NCBI GenBank assembly: GCA_030673845.1
Contig: JAUTCQ010000019.1
Coordinates: 1-64,000, forward strand
Direction of reading: 5' to 3'
DNA: 64,000 nucleotides
Origin: Verrucomicrobiota bacterium JB022
Lineage (GTDB): Bacteria > Verrucomicrobiota > Verrucomicrobiia > Opitutales > Oceanipulchritudinaceae
Part shown: positions 46,985 through 56,454 of the stretch, one piece after another
Layout of the letters: each line of letters begins with the position of its first letter
How positions within the stretch are numbered: the first letter of the stretch is position 1
Made by a program: the position numbers and the translations under genes
Notes under the pieces: generated by a model
Databases searched by the model: none
What the model was told of the DNA's origin: nothing
Seen by the model: only the letters and a program-made list of their open reading frames with translations

Positions 46985-48277
46985 ATGAATTGGAGCACTT
47001 TCATTCGCGGGCTCTGGCCCCTCGCGTTTCTGCCGCTGCTGAATGGTGCGGAGGCCCCGCGCACGTTGCTGAATTACCTGGAGACGGCCCAACGCGACAA
47101 TCCCGGGTTGGAGGCGTTCTCCGCCCGCTACGAAGCGGCACAGGCGCGTATCCCGCAGGCCCGGTCCCTACCCGACCCCATGCTGCAGGTGACGCACTTT
47201 GTCGAAAGCGTCGAGACACGCAATGGGCCTCAGGAAAACGCGATCATGCTCAACCAGCGCCTGCCGTGGTTTGGCAAACTGGATGCTCGTGGCAACGCCG
47301 CCAGCGCCGAGGCCGAAGCCCTGTGGTATGCCTATCAGAATCAGCAGCTTGCCCTTGCTCGGCGGGTGGCGATGGGCTTCTACGAGTATGCCTACACCGC
47401 CAAGGCGTTGGAGCTGACCCGTTCGAATGTGGACCTGCTGGACCAGTTGCTGCCGATGGTGGAGGAGCGCGTGCGGGGCGGAGGCGATCTGAACCCGGTG
47501 CTGCGCCTGCAAGTCGAGCTGGGGAAGCTCAATGATCGCCTGCAGACTCTGGAGCAACAGCGCGCCGCTCAGTCGGCCCAACTGCGCGAACTGCTGGGGA
47601 TGGAGCCAGGGGAGCCGCTGATCTGGCCCGAGTGGAGCGCTCCGGCTACGGAAGCCCTCGACGGCCCGTCGCTGCAACTGGCGCTGGAAGCCAATCACCC
47701 GGAGCTGCAGATGCTCGCCCGGAGGGTAGAGAGCGCAGAAGCTCGGCGCGAGATCGCCCGCCTGGAGAACTTTCCCGACATCACTTTGGGTCTCAATTAC
47801 ATCCAGATCGGCGATCCGGGGATGCCGATGGCCGGCTCCGATCCAGGCAAAGACGCGTGGGGGGTGATGGTATCCGTCAACCTCCCGGTCTGGCGGGGGA
47901 AATACGATGGCCAGCGCGATGAGGCTCACCAGCAGCAACGCGCAGCCGAGGCGGAATTGCGGGACCGTGAGAACGGCCTGAAGGCTGAGCTTGCCGCTGC
48001 CCTTGCCCGCTATCGCGATGCGGACCGGCGCCTGACGCTTTACCGCGATACGCTGCTGCCTTTGGCCGGCCAAGCTGCCGAAATCAGCCGGACAAGCTAT
48101 GAGGTCGGGCGTGCAACGCTGCTGGAGCTGATCGACAGCGAACGCTCGAAACTGGAGCTTCAACTACTCTATTGGCGGGCCGCCGCTGATGCCGCGCAGC
48201 AGCGTGTGGTGTTGCAGACGCTCACCAACCAACCCCTTGCCCAAACTTTCCAACCTACTTTGAATCGTGAAAATTAA
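46985..48277 (+). CDS. cusC: Outer-membrane efflux channel, TolC/CusC/CnrC family
   Basis: The product has 430 residues. A signal peptide ends near LNGAEAP. Two outer-membrane-factor repeats follow: LPDPMLQV..F..E and MLNQRLPWFGK in the first, and NPELQML-like NHPELQMLARRVES and SVNLPVWRGKYDGQ in the second. It forms a trimeric barrel and periplasmic tunnel for the pump. No lipobox Cys is visible after the signal, unlike E. coli CusC. It overlaps the adaptor gene by 11 bases. Metal specificity (Cu/Ag, Co/Ni or Zn/Cd) cannot be told from this protein. Confidence 0.9.
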   Translation: MNWSTFIRGLWPLAFLPLLNGAEAPRTLLNYLETAQRDNPGLEAFSARYEAAQARIPQARSLPDPMLQVTHFVESVETRNGPQENAIMLNQRLPWFGKLDARGNAASAEAEALWYAYQNQQLALARRVAMGFYEYAYTAKALELTRSNVDLLDQLLPMVEERVRGGGDLNPVLRLQVELGKLNDRLQTLEQQRAAQSAQLRELLGMEPGEPLIWPEWSAPATEALDGPSLQLALEANHPELQMLARRVESAEARREIARLENFPDITLGLNYIQIGDPGMPMAGSDPGKDAWGVMVSVNLPVWRGKYDGQRDEAHQQQRAAEAELRDRENGLKAELAAALARYRDADRRLTLYRDTLLPLAGQAAEISRTSYEVGRATLLELIDSERSKLELQLLYWRAAADAAQQRVVLQTLTNQPLAQTFQPTLNREN

Positions 48278-50132
48278 CCGTTTGTTTGTCATCGGCGGTG
48301 CAGCTGCACTGCTGGCTTTAGGGCTGCTGCTCGGGCGCGCACTCGCGCCGGATGCCGGCCATTCCCATGCCCCTGCCGGCCACTCGGAAGACGCTGCCGG
48401 AGCGAAGATCTGGACGTGCTCGATGCACCCGCAAATTCGCCAACCGGAGCCCGGCGACTGCCCGATTTGTGGCATGGACTTGATCCCCTTGGTCGAAGAC
48501 TCGGAGCATGAAGCTGGCCCGCGAGCCATGCAGATGAGCGAGAGCGCGTTGGGCCTGGCCGAAGTGCAGACCCAGCCCGTCGAGCGCCGTTTCCCTACCG
48601 CGAAGGTCCGCCTGGTCGGCACGCTTGAATACGACGAAACGCAAGTCCGCTCGCTGACCGCACGTTTCCCGGCCCGCATCGAACGGCTTTACGTGAATTA
48701 TACCGGCGTAGAGGTGGCCAAAGGCGAGCACTTGGCCGAAGTCTATAGCCCGGAATTGCTCACAGCCCAACGCGAGCTTTTGACTGCATCGCGGGTCGAT
48801 CCGCAAGGTCCACTGGCTCGGGCCTCGCGGGAGAAGCTGCGCCTCTGGGACCTGCTGCCGGAGCAGATCGACGCCATCCTGGCCGACGGCGAGGCCTCGG
48901 ACCATATAGAGCTGCGCGCGCCGATTTCCGGTGTCGTCGGCTCCCGCAACGTCAACGAGGGGAGCTACGTGCAGACGGGGCAGTCGCTTTTCACCATCGT
49001 AGACCTGGGGCACTTGTGGCTTCAGTTGAACGCCTACGAATCGGATCTGCCCGCCTTGCGCTATGGCCAGGAGGTCCAATTCACCGTGCAGGCCTACCCG
49101 GGTGAGACTTTTACGGGCACGATTTCCTTCATCGAGCCGGTGCTGGATCGCAAGACCCGAACCGTCCCGGTGCGCGTGAACGTGCCGAACGAGGATGGTC
49201 GCCTGAAGCCGGGCATGTTTGCCCGTGGCGTGGTGGAGGCCAGACTGGCGGCGGATGGGCGTGCCTTTTCGCCTGATCTGGCGGGCAAATGGATCAGCCC
49301 CATGCACCCCGAGATCGTCAAGGATGGCCCCGGCCAGTGCGACATTTGCGGGATGGACCTCGTGCCAGCGGAGTCTTTGGGCTTTGTCGATACGGGCGAC
49401 CGCGAGGCGCCGCTGGTGGTGCCGAGCTCAGCCGTACTGCAGACGGGCACCCGAGCCGTCGTTTACGTGCGCCTGCCGGATACGGAGCGTCCCACGTTTG
49501 AGGGTCGCGAGATCGTCCTGGGGCCCAAGGCTGGCAACGACTTCATTGTGAACGAGGGCCTTCAGGAAGGCGACCAGGTGGTCACGCAAGGCGCGTTCAA
49601 GATCGACAGTGCCCTGCAGATTCAGGCCAAGCCGAGCATGATGAATCCCAAGGGCGATGCGCCTGCTCCGGGGCATAATCACGGGCAAGCTGCTCAGCCC
49701 ACCCGCCCCCACACCCATGATGCGGCAGGGCTGAGCCTCGATGCCGCCTCCGCCCAGCAGCTCCTGCCGGGTTACCTGAAGCTGCAACAGGCATTGGCCA
49801 ACGACGACCTCAAGGCTGCACAGGCGTCTTTACGCTCTCTGATGCAAGTAACCGGGCATACGGGCGCCCCAGCGGATCTCGTGCATGCGATGCTGGGCGC
49901 AGAATCGCTCGATGCGCTGCGCAAGCCGCATTTCGATACGCTCTCTGCCGCGCTCATTACGGCGTTGCAGGCACAGCCCGAGGCCGCTGGGGAGACGCTT
50001 TACGTGATGCATTGCCCGATGGTGTATGGCGATCATGGGGCAGACTGGCTGCAAGCCAGCGACCAATTGCGCAATCCTTACTTCGGGGCGATGATGCTCA
50101 AATGCGGCGAAGTGAAAGCGAAGATCGAGTAG
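48267..50132 (+). CDS. cusB: RND periplasmic adaptor CusB-like, with two metal-binding motifs and DUF3347 tail
   Basis: The product has 621 residues; ordinary CusB has about 400. After an N-terminal anchor and a His-rich stretch comes a heavy-metal-binding motif, CSMHP...PGDCPICGM, with Cys51, Cys65 and Cys68. The barrel-sandwich, lipoyl-like and beta-barrel domains follow (about 90-335). A second copy of the motif, SPMHP...PGQCDICGM, lies at 344-362 but has Ser344 where the first has Cys51. A His-rich linker and a C-terminal DUF3347 domain (about 495-621, with MHCPMVYGDHGADWL and NPYFGAMMLKCG) end the protein. It should bridge pump and channel and hand metal to them. Confidence 0.92.
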   Translation: MKINRLFVIGGAAALLALGLLLGRALAPDAGHSHAPAGHSEDAAGAKIWTCSMHPQIRQPEPGDCPICGMDLIPLVEDSEHEAGPRAMQMSESALGLAEVQTQPVERRFPTAKVRLVGTLEYDETQVRSLTARFPARIERLYVNYTGVEVAKGEHLAEVYSPELLTAQRELLTASRVDPQGPLARASREKLRLWDLLPEQIDAILADGEASDHIELRAPISGVVGSRNVNEGSYVQTGQSLFTIVDLGHLWLQLNAYESDLPALRYGQEVQFTVQAYPGETFTGTISFIEPVLDRKTRTVPVRVNVPNEDGRLKPGMFARGVVEARLAADGRAFSPDLAGKWISPMHPEIVKDGPGQCDICGMDLVPAESLGFVDTGDREAPLVVPSSAVLQTGTRAVVYVRLPDTERPTFEGREIVLGPKAGNDFIVNEGLQEGDQVVTQGAFKIDSALQIQAKPSMMNPKGDAPAPGHNHGQAAQPTRPHTHDAAGLSLDAASAQQLLPGYLKLQQALANDDLKAAQASLRSLMQVTGHTGAPADLVHAMLGAESLDALRKPHFDTLSAALITALQAQPEAAGETLYVMHCPMVYGDHGADWLQASDQLRNPYFGAMMLKCGEVKAKIE

Positions 50133-50162
50133 AGCCAGCAAGCGTCCGTTTTTGAACCGTAG

Positions 50163-50180
50163 AGGCAGGGCTTCCTGCCT
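50163..50180 (+). other. Intercistronic stem-loop between cusB and cusA
   Basis: AGGCAGG (50163-50169) and CCTGCCT (50174-50180) form a perfect 7-bp stem with a GCTT loop, 22 bases before the cusA start. There is no T-run. It could stabilise or attenuate the downstream message. Confidence 0.45.
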
Positions 50181-50201
50181 GACATCTTTCCTATTCCTTC
50201 C

Positions 50202-53200
50202 ATGACTTCCCGACTCATCCGTTTTTGCCTGGAAAACAAGCTGGTCGTCGTCCTCCTGACGGGGGCGATGGTGCTGGCGGGCATTATCGTCGCGCCCTTC
50301 GATTGGGACATCGACGGACTGCCGCGCGATCCGGTGCCGGTGGATGCGATCCCTGACCTCGGTGAAAACCAGCAGATCGTGTTTACGGAGTGGATGGGCC
50401 GCTCGCCCCAAGACATCGAAGACCAGGTGACGTATCCATTGACGACGGCCCTGCTGGGCTTGCCGGAGGTGAAGACGATCCGCAGCTACTCGATGTTCGG
50501 CTTTTCGACGATCTACGTGATCTTCAAGGAAGAGGTGGAGTTTTACTGGTCCCGCAGCCGCATTCTGGAGAAGCTCAACAGCTTGCCCACCGGCACGCTG
50601 CCTCCAGCCGTGACGCCACAATTGGGGCCGGATGCGACTGCGTTAGGTCAGGTTTTCTGGTACACACTCGAAGGCCGCGATCGCGAAGGCAAGCCGACCG
50701 GGGGCTGGGACCTCGATGAGCTGCGCTCCACGCAGGACTGGTATGTGCGCTATGCCCTGCAAGGGGTGGATGGCGTGGCGGAGGTGGCTTCCATCGGCGG
50801 CTTTGTGCGCGAATACCAGATCGACGTAGATCCCGATGCGCTGCGGATCTACGACCTTACCTTGCAGCAGGTTTTCGATGCCGTGCGGGGTAGCAACCTC
50901 GACGTTGGCGCACGCACCATCGAGATCAACCGCGTGGAATACGTGATCCGAGGTGTGGGCTTTCTCAAGAGCCTCGACGATCTGCGCCAGACCGTGGTGG
51001 CTTCGCGCGATCGTGTGCCGGTGACGTTGGAGCAGATCGCTTCCGTCGAATACGGTCCGGCTTTGCGCCGTGGTGCGCTGGATAAGGCGGGCGCGGAAGC
51101 GGTGGGTGGTGTCGTGGTGACGCGTTTTGGCGAGAACCCGCTGGCCACCATCGAGCGCGTAAAGGCCAAGATTGCGGAGATTTCGCCCGGCCTGCCGCAG
51201 AAAACCTTGGCCGATGGCACCGAAAGCCAGGTCCAGATCGTGCCGTTTTACGACCGTACGGGCTTGATCAAGGAGACGCTCGGCACGCTGGAGGAAGCGG
51301 TGTCACTGGAGATCTTGGTGACGATCATCGTCGTCGTCCTCATGGTGCTGCACCTGCGCAGCGCGCTGATGATCTCGGCCCTGTTGCCGCTTGCGGTGCT
51401 CTTTGCCTTCCTCGGGATGAAAGCGTTTGGCATCGACGCCAACATCGTAGCTCTATCCGGCATTGCCATCGCCATCGGGACGATCGTCGATATGGGCATC
51501 GTCCTGACCGAGAACATCCTCAAGCACCTCAAGCAGGCAGACCCCAGCGAAAACCGTCTGGAGGTGGTGCATCGGGCAAGTGCGGAGGTGGGTAGCGCGG
51601 TTTTGACGGCCGTCCTTACGACCGTGATCAGCTTCCTGCCAGTGTTCTTCATGCAGGAGGCCGAGGGTAAGCTCTTTCGTCCGCTGGCCTTCACCAAAAC
51701 TTTTGCCCTGATTGGCTCGATTGTGGTCGCGCTCACAATCATTCCACCGCTTGCGCATGCGGTCTTGGGCTGGCGTTTGCCGAAGCGCTTCAGCCGCCCT
51801 GCCCTCGCCAAGGGCTCATCCCGTTACCGCAAGTTCGTGCACCCGCTGTTGCTCGTGGCGGTGGTCGTGTGGGTGGCCGTTATCCTGGCGGGTGAGTGGC
51901 GTCCTTTGGGGGCCGAATACACGTTCCGCAACATCGTCTTTGTGCTGATCGCAGTGGGTGGGCTTTTGCTGCCGATGCTGGGCTTTGTCTGGCTCTACCC
52001 CCGGCTGCTGCCCCATGTCTTGCGGGCCAAGCTGCCCTTCCTCTTCGCCAGCGCGCTTGTGGTGCTGTTCGGGTTCACGGCGTGGGTCGGCTGGCCGCAG
52101 GTCTTTGGGTGGCTGCCCCAGCCTATCAAGTCTAGCCAGCCCTACGTGACGATGGCGCACGCGGTGCCCGGCTTTGGCGAAGAGTTCATGCCGCCGCTCG
52201 ACGAAGGTTCATTCCTCTTCATGCCTACGACCATGCCGCATGCCTCCATCGGCGAGGTGATGGACGTGCTCAGCAAGCAGGACATGGCCATCAACGCAAT
52301 CCCGGAGGTCGAAAGCGTGGTCGGCAAGCTGGGCCGGGCGGATAGCCCGTTAGACCCCGCGCCGGTGTCGATGATCGAGACCATCATCGCTTACAAGTCC
52401 GAATACAAGACGGACGACGACGGCCGTATTCTCAATTTTGCCTACGATCAGAAGGCCGAAGAATTCCGTCGCGATGCGGCTGGCGAACTGATCCCCGATT
52501 CCCGTGGCCGACCGTTTCGCCAGTGGCGCGACGAAATCCGCAGTCCCGACGATATTTGGGACGAGATCGCCCGCGCCGCCAGTATCCCCGGCACGACTTC
52601 CGCGCCCAAGCTCCAACCGATTGCCGCCCGCCTGGTGATGCTGCAAAGCGGGATGCGCGCCCCCATGGGCCTCAAGGTAAAAGGGCCCGACCTGGAGTCG
52701 ATTGAACGCGCTGCACTGCAGATCGAGGAAGCGCTTCAGCAAGTACCGTCGATCCGCAGCGAAACCGTGCTGGCCGATCGTATTGTGGGCAAGCCATACC
52801 TCGAAATCGAGATCGACCGCGAAGCCATCGCCCGCTACGGGCTGCGGATTCAAGCCGTCCAGGATGTGATCGAAGTGGCGGTAGGTGGTCGCCCGATCAC
52901 CACGACGGTGGAAGGGCGCGAACGCTATCCGGTCCGGGTGCGGTACCCACGTGAACTACGCGACTCGCCCGAAACCATCGAAAACGTGCTTGTAGCTGCC
53001 CCCGATGGCACGCAGATCCCTCTGAAGGAGCTGGCGCGCATCGAATACCGGCGCGGCCCGCAGATGATCAAGAGCGAGGATACGGCGTTGGTCGGCTACG
53101 TCATCTTTGATAAGCAGCCGGGGCGGGCCGAAGTCGAGGTGGTCGAACAGGCCGACGAGATGCTGACGCAGATGCGCGCCTCCGGTGAGCTCCAACTGCC

Positions 53201-53843
53201 CACGGGCGTCACGTATGCCTTCACTGGCAGCTATGAAAACCAGCTGCGGGCCGAAGCGCGCCTGCGCATCCTGCTGCCGCTTTCTCTACTGGCGATCTTC
53301 CTCATCCTTTACTTCCAGTTCAAGAAGGTGCTGGTGACCTTGCTGGTCTTCTCCGGAGTGGCCTTTGCCTGGGCCGGCGGCTTCATTCTGCTCTGGCTCT
53401 ACGGGCAAGACTGGTTCCTGCACTTCTCGCTCTTTGGGCACGACTTGAGGGAGCTTTTCCAGATCAACACGATCAATCTCAGCGTCGCGGTGTGGGTCGG
53501 TTTCCTGGCACTTTTCGGCATCGCGACCGACGATGGGGTGCTCATGGCCACGTATCTGGAGCAACGTTTCAAGGAAGCTCCGCCGACCAACCGCGCGGAG
53601 ATTCGCGAGCGTGTGCTGGAGGCGGCCAGCCGTCGCGTGCGCCCAGCCATGATGACGACCGCCACGACGGTGCTCGCGCTGTTGCCGGTGCTGACTTCCA
53701 CCGGGCGCGGTTCCGACGTGATGGTGCCGATGGCAATTCCTACCTTCGGAGGGATGTGCCTTGCGATCATCACGATCTTCATCGTGCCCGTGCTCTACTG
53801 CCTGTTGGCAGAGATTGGCCTGAAGCTGCGGGGAGTGAAATAA
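50202..53843 (+). CDS. cusA: Heavy-metal efflux RND pump, CusA/CzcA family, enlarged
   Basis: The product has 1213 residues; typical CusA/CzcA has about 1040. It is a proton-driven trimeric inner-membrane pump exporting metal from periplasm or cytosol. The helix IV proton relay is in GTIVDMGIVLTENI, and EFMPPLDEGSFLFMP is the family signature. About 110 extra residues near 535-645 contain further hydrophobic segments (HPLLLVAVVVWVAVIL, FVLIAVGGLLLPMLGFVW, FLFASALVVLFGF), so this copy has additional membrane helices in the middle. A second insertion enlarges the periplasmic domain near 730-790. Cu/Ag versus Co/Ni/Zn specificity is unresolved. Confidence 0.92.
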   Translation: MTSRLIRFCLENKLVVVLLTGAMVLAGIIVAPFDWDIDGLPRDPVPVDAIPDLGENQQIVFTEWMGRSPQDIEDQVTYPLTTALLGLPEVKTIRSYSMFGFSTIYVIFKEEVEFYWSRSRILEKLNSLPTGTLPPAVTPQLGPDATALGQVFWYTLEGRDREGKPTGGWDLDELRSTQDWYVRYALQGVDGVAEVASIGGFVREYQIDVDPDALRIYDLTLQQVFDAVRGSNLDVGARTIEINRVEYVIRGVGFLKSLDDLRQTVVASRDRVPVTLEQIASVEYGPALRRGALDKAGAEAVGGVVVTRFGENPLATIERVKAKIAEISPGLPQKTLADGTESQVQIVPFYDRTGLIKETLGTLEEAVSLEILVTIIVVVLMVLHLRSALMISALLPLAVLFAFLGMKAFGIDANIVALSGIAIAIGTIVDMGIVLTENILKHLKQADPSENRLEVVHRASAEVGSAVLTAVLTTVISFLPVFFMQEAEGKLFRPLAFTKTFALIGSIVVALTIIPPLAHAVLGWRLPKRFSRPALAKGSSRYRKFVHPLLLVAVVVWVAVILAGEWRPLGAEYTFRNIVFVLIAVGGLLLPMLGFVWLYPRLLPHVLRAKLPFLFASALVVLFGFTAWVGWPQVFGWLPQPIKSSQPYVTMAHAVPGFGEEFMPPLDEGSFLFMPTTMPHASIGEVMDVLSKQDMAINAIPEVESVVGKLGRADSPLDPAPVSMIETIIAYKSEYKTDDDGRILNFAYDQKAEEFRRDAAGELIPDSRGRPFRQWRDEIRSPDDIWDEIARAASIPGTTSAPKLQPIAARLVMLQSGMRAPMGLKVKGPDLESIERAALQIEEALQQVPSIRSETVLADRIVGKPYLEIEIDREAIARYGLRIQAVQDVIEVAVGGRPITTTVEGRERYPVRVRYPRELRDSPETIENVLVAAPDGTQIPLKELARIEYRRGPQMIKSEDTALVGYVIFDKQPGRAEVEVVEQADEMLTQMRASGELQLPTGVTYAFTGSYENQLRAEARLRILLPLSLLAIFLILYFQFKKVLVTLLVFSGVAFAWAGGFILLWLYGQDWFLHFSLFGHDLRELFQINTINLSVAVWVGFLALFGIATDDGVLMATYLEQRFKEAPPTNRAEIRERVLEAASRRVRPAMMTTATTVLALLPVLTSTGRGSDVMVPMAIPTFGGMCLAIITIFIVPVLYCLLAEIGLKLRGVK

Positions 53844-53955
53844 GTGCGGACTGTTCTGACGGTCTGACGGCCAGGGGTTTTGACGGACAGCGCTTGCGAT
53901 GGCAATAGAGGGTTAGCGTCTTCCCCCCGCCGCGCCACCACCCTAAAATCCCTCT

Positions 53956-56454
53956 GTGATCATGCCCCTGCCACGCCTGCGCGTTCCCCTCCTCCTATGT
54001 GCCCTCATTGGGGCTAGCCTCACGTCTTTTGCGGACACCTTGAACCCACGGGTCGAGCCTGCCTCGCCGGAATCGACCCGCATCCTCCCGATTGCAGGGG
54101 ATGGTTTCTCCGGCTCGTCCGTAAACGTGATTGCGGGCCTGCAGCACACACTTTTTACGCACCGGAGCACGCAATATGCGGCCTTTTATGCTGCTGATGG
54201 TACGCTGGTGCTGGCCCGTCGCGCCATCGGCTCCGATACCTGGGAGACACGGCGCACGCCCTATACGGGGAAAGTTGCTGACGCCCACAACTCCGCCAGC
54301 CTGGTCGTAGACGGCGCGGGCTACCTGCACGTCGCGTGGGATCACCACGGCAACGGCCTCAACTACGCGCGTTCGGTCGAACCGGGCTCATTGGAGCTTG
54401 GGCCACGACAGCGCATGGTCGGTCGCGACGAATCCCGCGTGACCTACCCGTCGTTCATCCGCCTGCGCGACGGCGACCTCTTGGCGTTTTACCGCGACGG
54501 AGCTTCCGGTCAGGGCAACCTCGTGCTCAACCGCTACGATGTGGAGACACAAAAGTGGTCGCGCGTGCAGGACAAGGTGCTCGACGGTGAGGGCCAGCGC
54601 AGCGCCTACCCTTCCTTTTATTATGACCGTCGCGGCACGCTCCATCTGGCCTGGGTCTGGCGCGAATCACCCGACGTGGCTACCAACCACGACATCGCCT
54701 ACGCGCGCTCCACCGATGGCGGTAAGAAGTGGACGACCATCGACGGAAAGCCCCTCCAGTTGCCAATTACTCAAGCTTCCGCCGACTATGCCGTGCGAAT
54801 CCCGCAAGGCAGGAGCCTGATGAATCCGCCCGCCGTTTCAGCAGATAGCCAGAGCAATCCGCTGCTGGTCAATTACTGGGCGCCCGAGGGCTCGGATGTT
54901 CCGCAGTATCATCTGGTGCGGTTCGACGGCCAAGGCTGGCGCACTTCACAAATCACTCAGCGCACACAGCCCTTTACGCTCTCCGGTACCAACACCAAGC
55001 GCCCGCCTCTCTCCCGTGCGGTCGTGGTGGTGGAACGCCCCTGGCGCCGTCCAGTCATGGCTTATGTGGCTTTTCGCGACGACGAGCGCGATGGGCGAGC
55101 GGTGATCGCTTCCAGCACTAATATCGAGACGGAGCAGCCTATTTGGAAAATCTCCGATCTCACCGCAACATCGCTGGGTGCCTGGGAGCCTTCGTTTGAT
55201 CCGGAGCAGTGGCTGCGGATGCGCCAACTGCACCTGCTCGTCCAGCCCGTGACACAGCGTGACGGCAATGACCAGCAAGCGGCCGATGTCGAGCCTACGC
55301 CGGTCGCCAACCTCATCTGGAGCCCCTTCCTCGCCGAACTGGCGGACAACCGCGCGTCAAAGGAACACGAGGCATTGCCGATTCCTGCCGCCGGGGAGCT
55401 GGAGCGTCCGCTCGTGCCCGCCGAGATACTGCCGATCCTCGAACGAGTGACGGAGTGGCAATTTGCTTTCGATTACCAACGCGACCCACGCGGCTGGGAA
55501 ATCGCGCCGTTTTACATCGGGGCACTGGAGGCGGCGCGTTATACGGCGTCGGAACGGATCGAGGGCGAGTTGCAGCGCCGGTTTGAGAAGATGGGATGGA
55601 AGCCCGCCCCGCGCCCCTACCACGCCGATGACTATGCGGTCATTCAGGCCTACGCGGAACTAGGCCGCCGCATGGACGAACCTGCCACAATGAAGCCCTC
55701 GCTGGCTTACCTGGATAACATCATCGAGAACCCATCGCCCGCCCTGCTGGAATGGGGCACACCACACGTCGACGACCGCTGGTCGTGGTGCGACGCCCTC
55801 TTCATGGGGCCGGCTTCGCTGCTGGATGCCTACCTGCTGACGGGTGATGAGCGCTATCTGGAGTTTGCCAACCGCGAGTGGTGGGCCACGACCGATTTCC
55901 TGTTTAGCCCGGTGGATGGATTTTATGCGCGCGATCAGAGCTACCTGGATGTGCGCGAGCCCAACGGTCAGAACATCTACTGGTCGCGCGGGAACGGCTG
56001 GGTTGCGGCAGGGCTAGCCCGTGTGCTGGCGCGCTTTCCAAAAGACCATCAAGACTACCCGCGTTACGTTGCCCTCTACCAGCGCATGATGATTGCGGTG
56101 CTCGCCGCCCAGCAGCCCGACGGTCTCTGGCGTCCCGGCCTGCTTGCTCCGGATTCACACCAGGCTCGGGAGGTCAGCGGCAGTGCCTTCTACACCTTTG
56201 CACTCGCCTGGGGCGTCAACCACGGTCTGCTTGACCGCGAAGCAACGCTGCCCGCCATTCGCCGCGCCTGGAACGCCATGACCGCTTGTGTGCGTGAAGA
56301 TGGCAAGGTCGAGCACATCCAGCCCATTGGTGCCGCACCGGAAGGCTTCGACCCGTCCCACACCGACGCGTTTGGCGTCGGCGCGTTCCTGCTTGCTGGC
56401 TCGGAGATTTATGCGCTGGTCGCGGACGAGGAGCCGGTAAGCTATCAGGATTGA
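53956..56454 (+). CDS. Secreted BNR_4 polysaccharide lyase-like propeller fused to GH105 hydrolase
   Basis: The product has 832 residues. A signal peptide ends near SFADT. Residues about 45-470 form a BNR_4 seven-bladed propeller of the PL24/PL25 ulvan-lyase type: DAHNS with His111, WDHHGN with His130 and His131, TYP with Tyr164, and FYRDG with Arg180. Residues about 490-825 form a GH105 (alpha/alpha)6 barrel with catalytic Asp613 in WCDALFMG, YWSRGNGW, and SGSAFYTFALAWG. The first domain would cleave uronate-containing glycan by elimination; the second would remove the unsaturated uronyl end it makes. Ulvan or rhamnogalacturonan are candidate substrates. It overlaps the end of the convergent allophanate hydrolase gene by 10 bases. 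Confidence 0.85.
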   Translation: MIMPLPRLRVPLLLCALIGASLTSFADTLNPRVEPASPESTRILPIAGDGFSGSSVNVIAGLQHTLFTHRSTQYAAFYAADGTLVLARRAIGSDTWETRRTPYTGKVADAHNSASLVVDGAGYLHVAWDHHGNGLNYARSVEPGSLELGPRQRMVGRDESRVTYPSFIRLRDGDLLAFYRDGASGQGNLVLNRYDVETQKWSRVQDKVLDGEGQRSAYPSFYYDRRGTLHLAWVWRESPDVATNHDIAYARSTDGGKKWTTIDGKPLQLPITQASADYAVRIPQGRSLMNPPAVSADSQSNPLLVNYWAPEGSDVPQYHLVRFDGQGWRTSQITQRTQPFTLSGTNTKRPPLSRAVVVVERPWRRPVMAYVAFRDDERDGRAVIASSTNIETEQPIWKISDLTATSLGAWEPSFDPEQWLRMRQLHLLVQPVTQRDGNDQQAADVEPTPVANLIWSPFLAELADNRASKEHEALPIPAAGELERPLVPAEILPILERVTEWQFAFDYQRDPRGWEIAPFYIGALEAARYTASERIEGELQRRFEKMGWKPAPRPYHADDYAVIQAYAELGRRMDEPATMKPSLAYLDNIIENPSPALLEWGTPHVDDRWSWCDALFMGPASLLDAYLLTGDERYLEFANREWWATTDFLFSPVDGFYARDQSYLDVREPNGQNIYWSRGNGWVAAGLARVLARFPKDHQDYPRYVALYQRMMIAVLAAQQPDGLWRPGLLAPDSHQAREVSGSAFYTFALAWGVNHGLLDREATLPAIRRAWNAMTACVREDGKVEHIQPIGAAPEGFDPSHTDAFGVGAFLLAGSEIYALVADEEPVSYQD

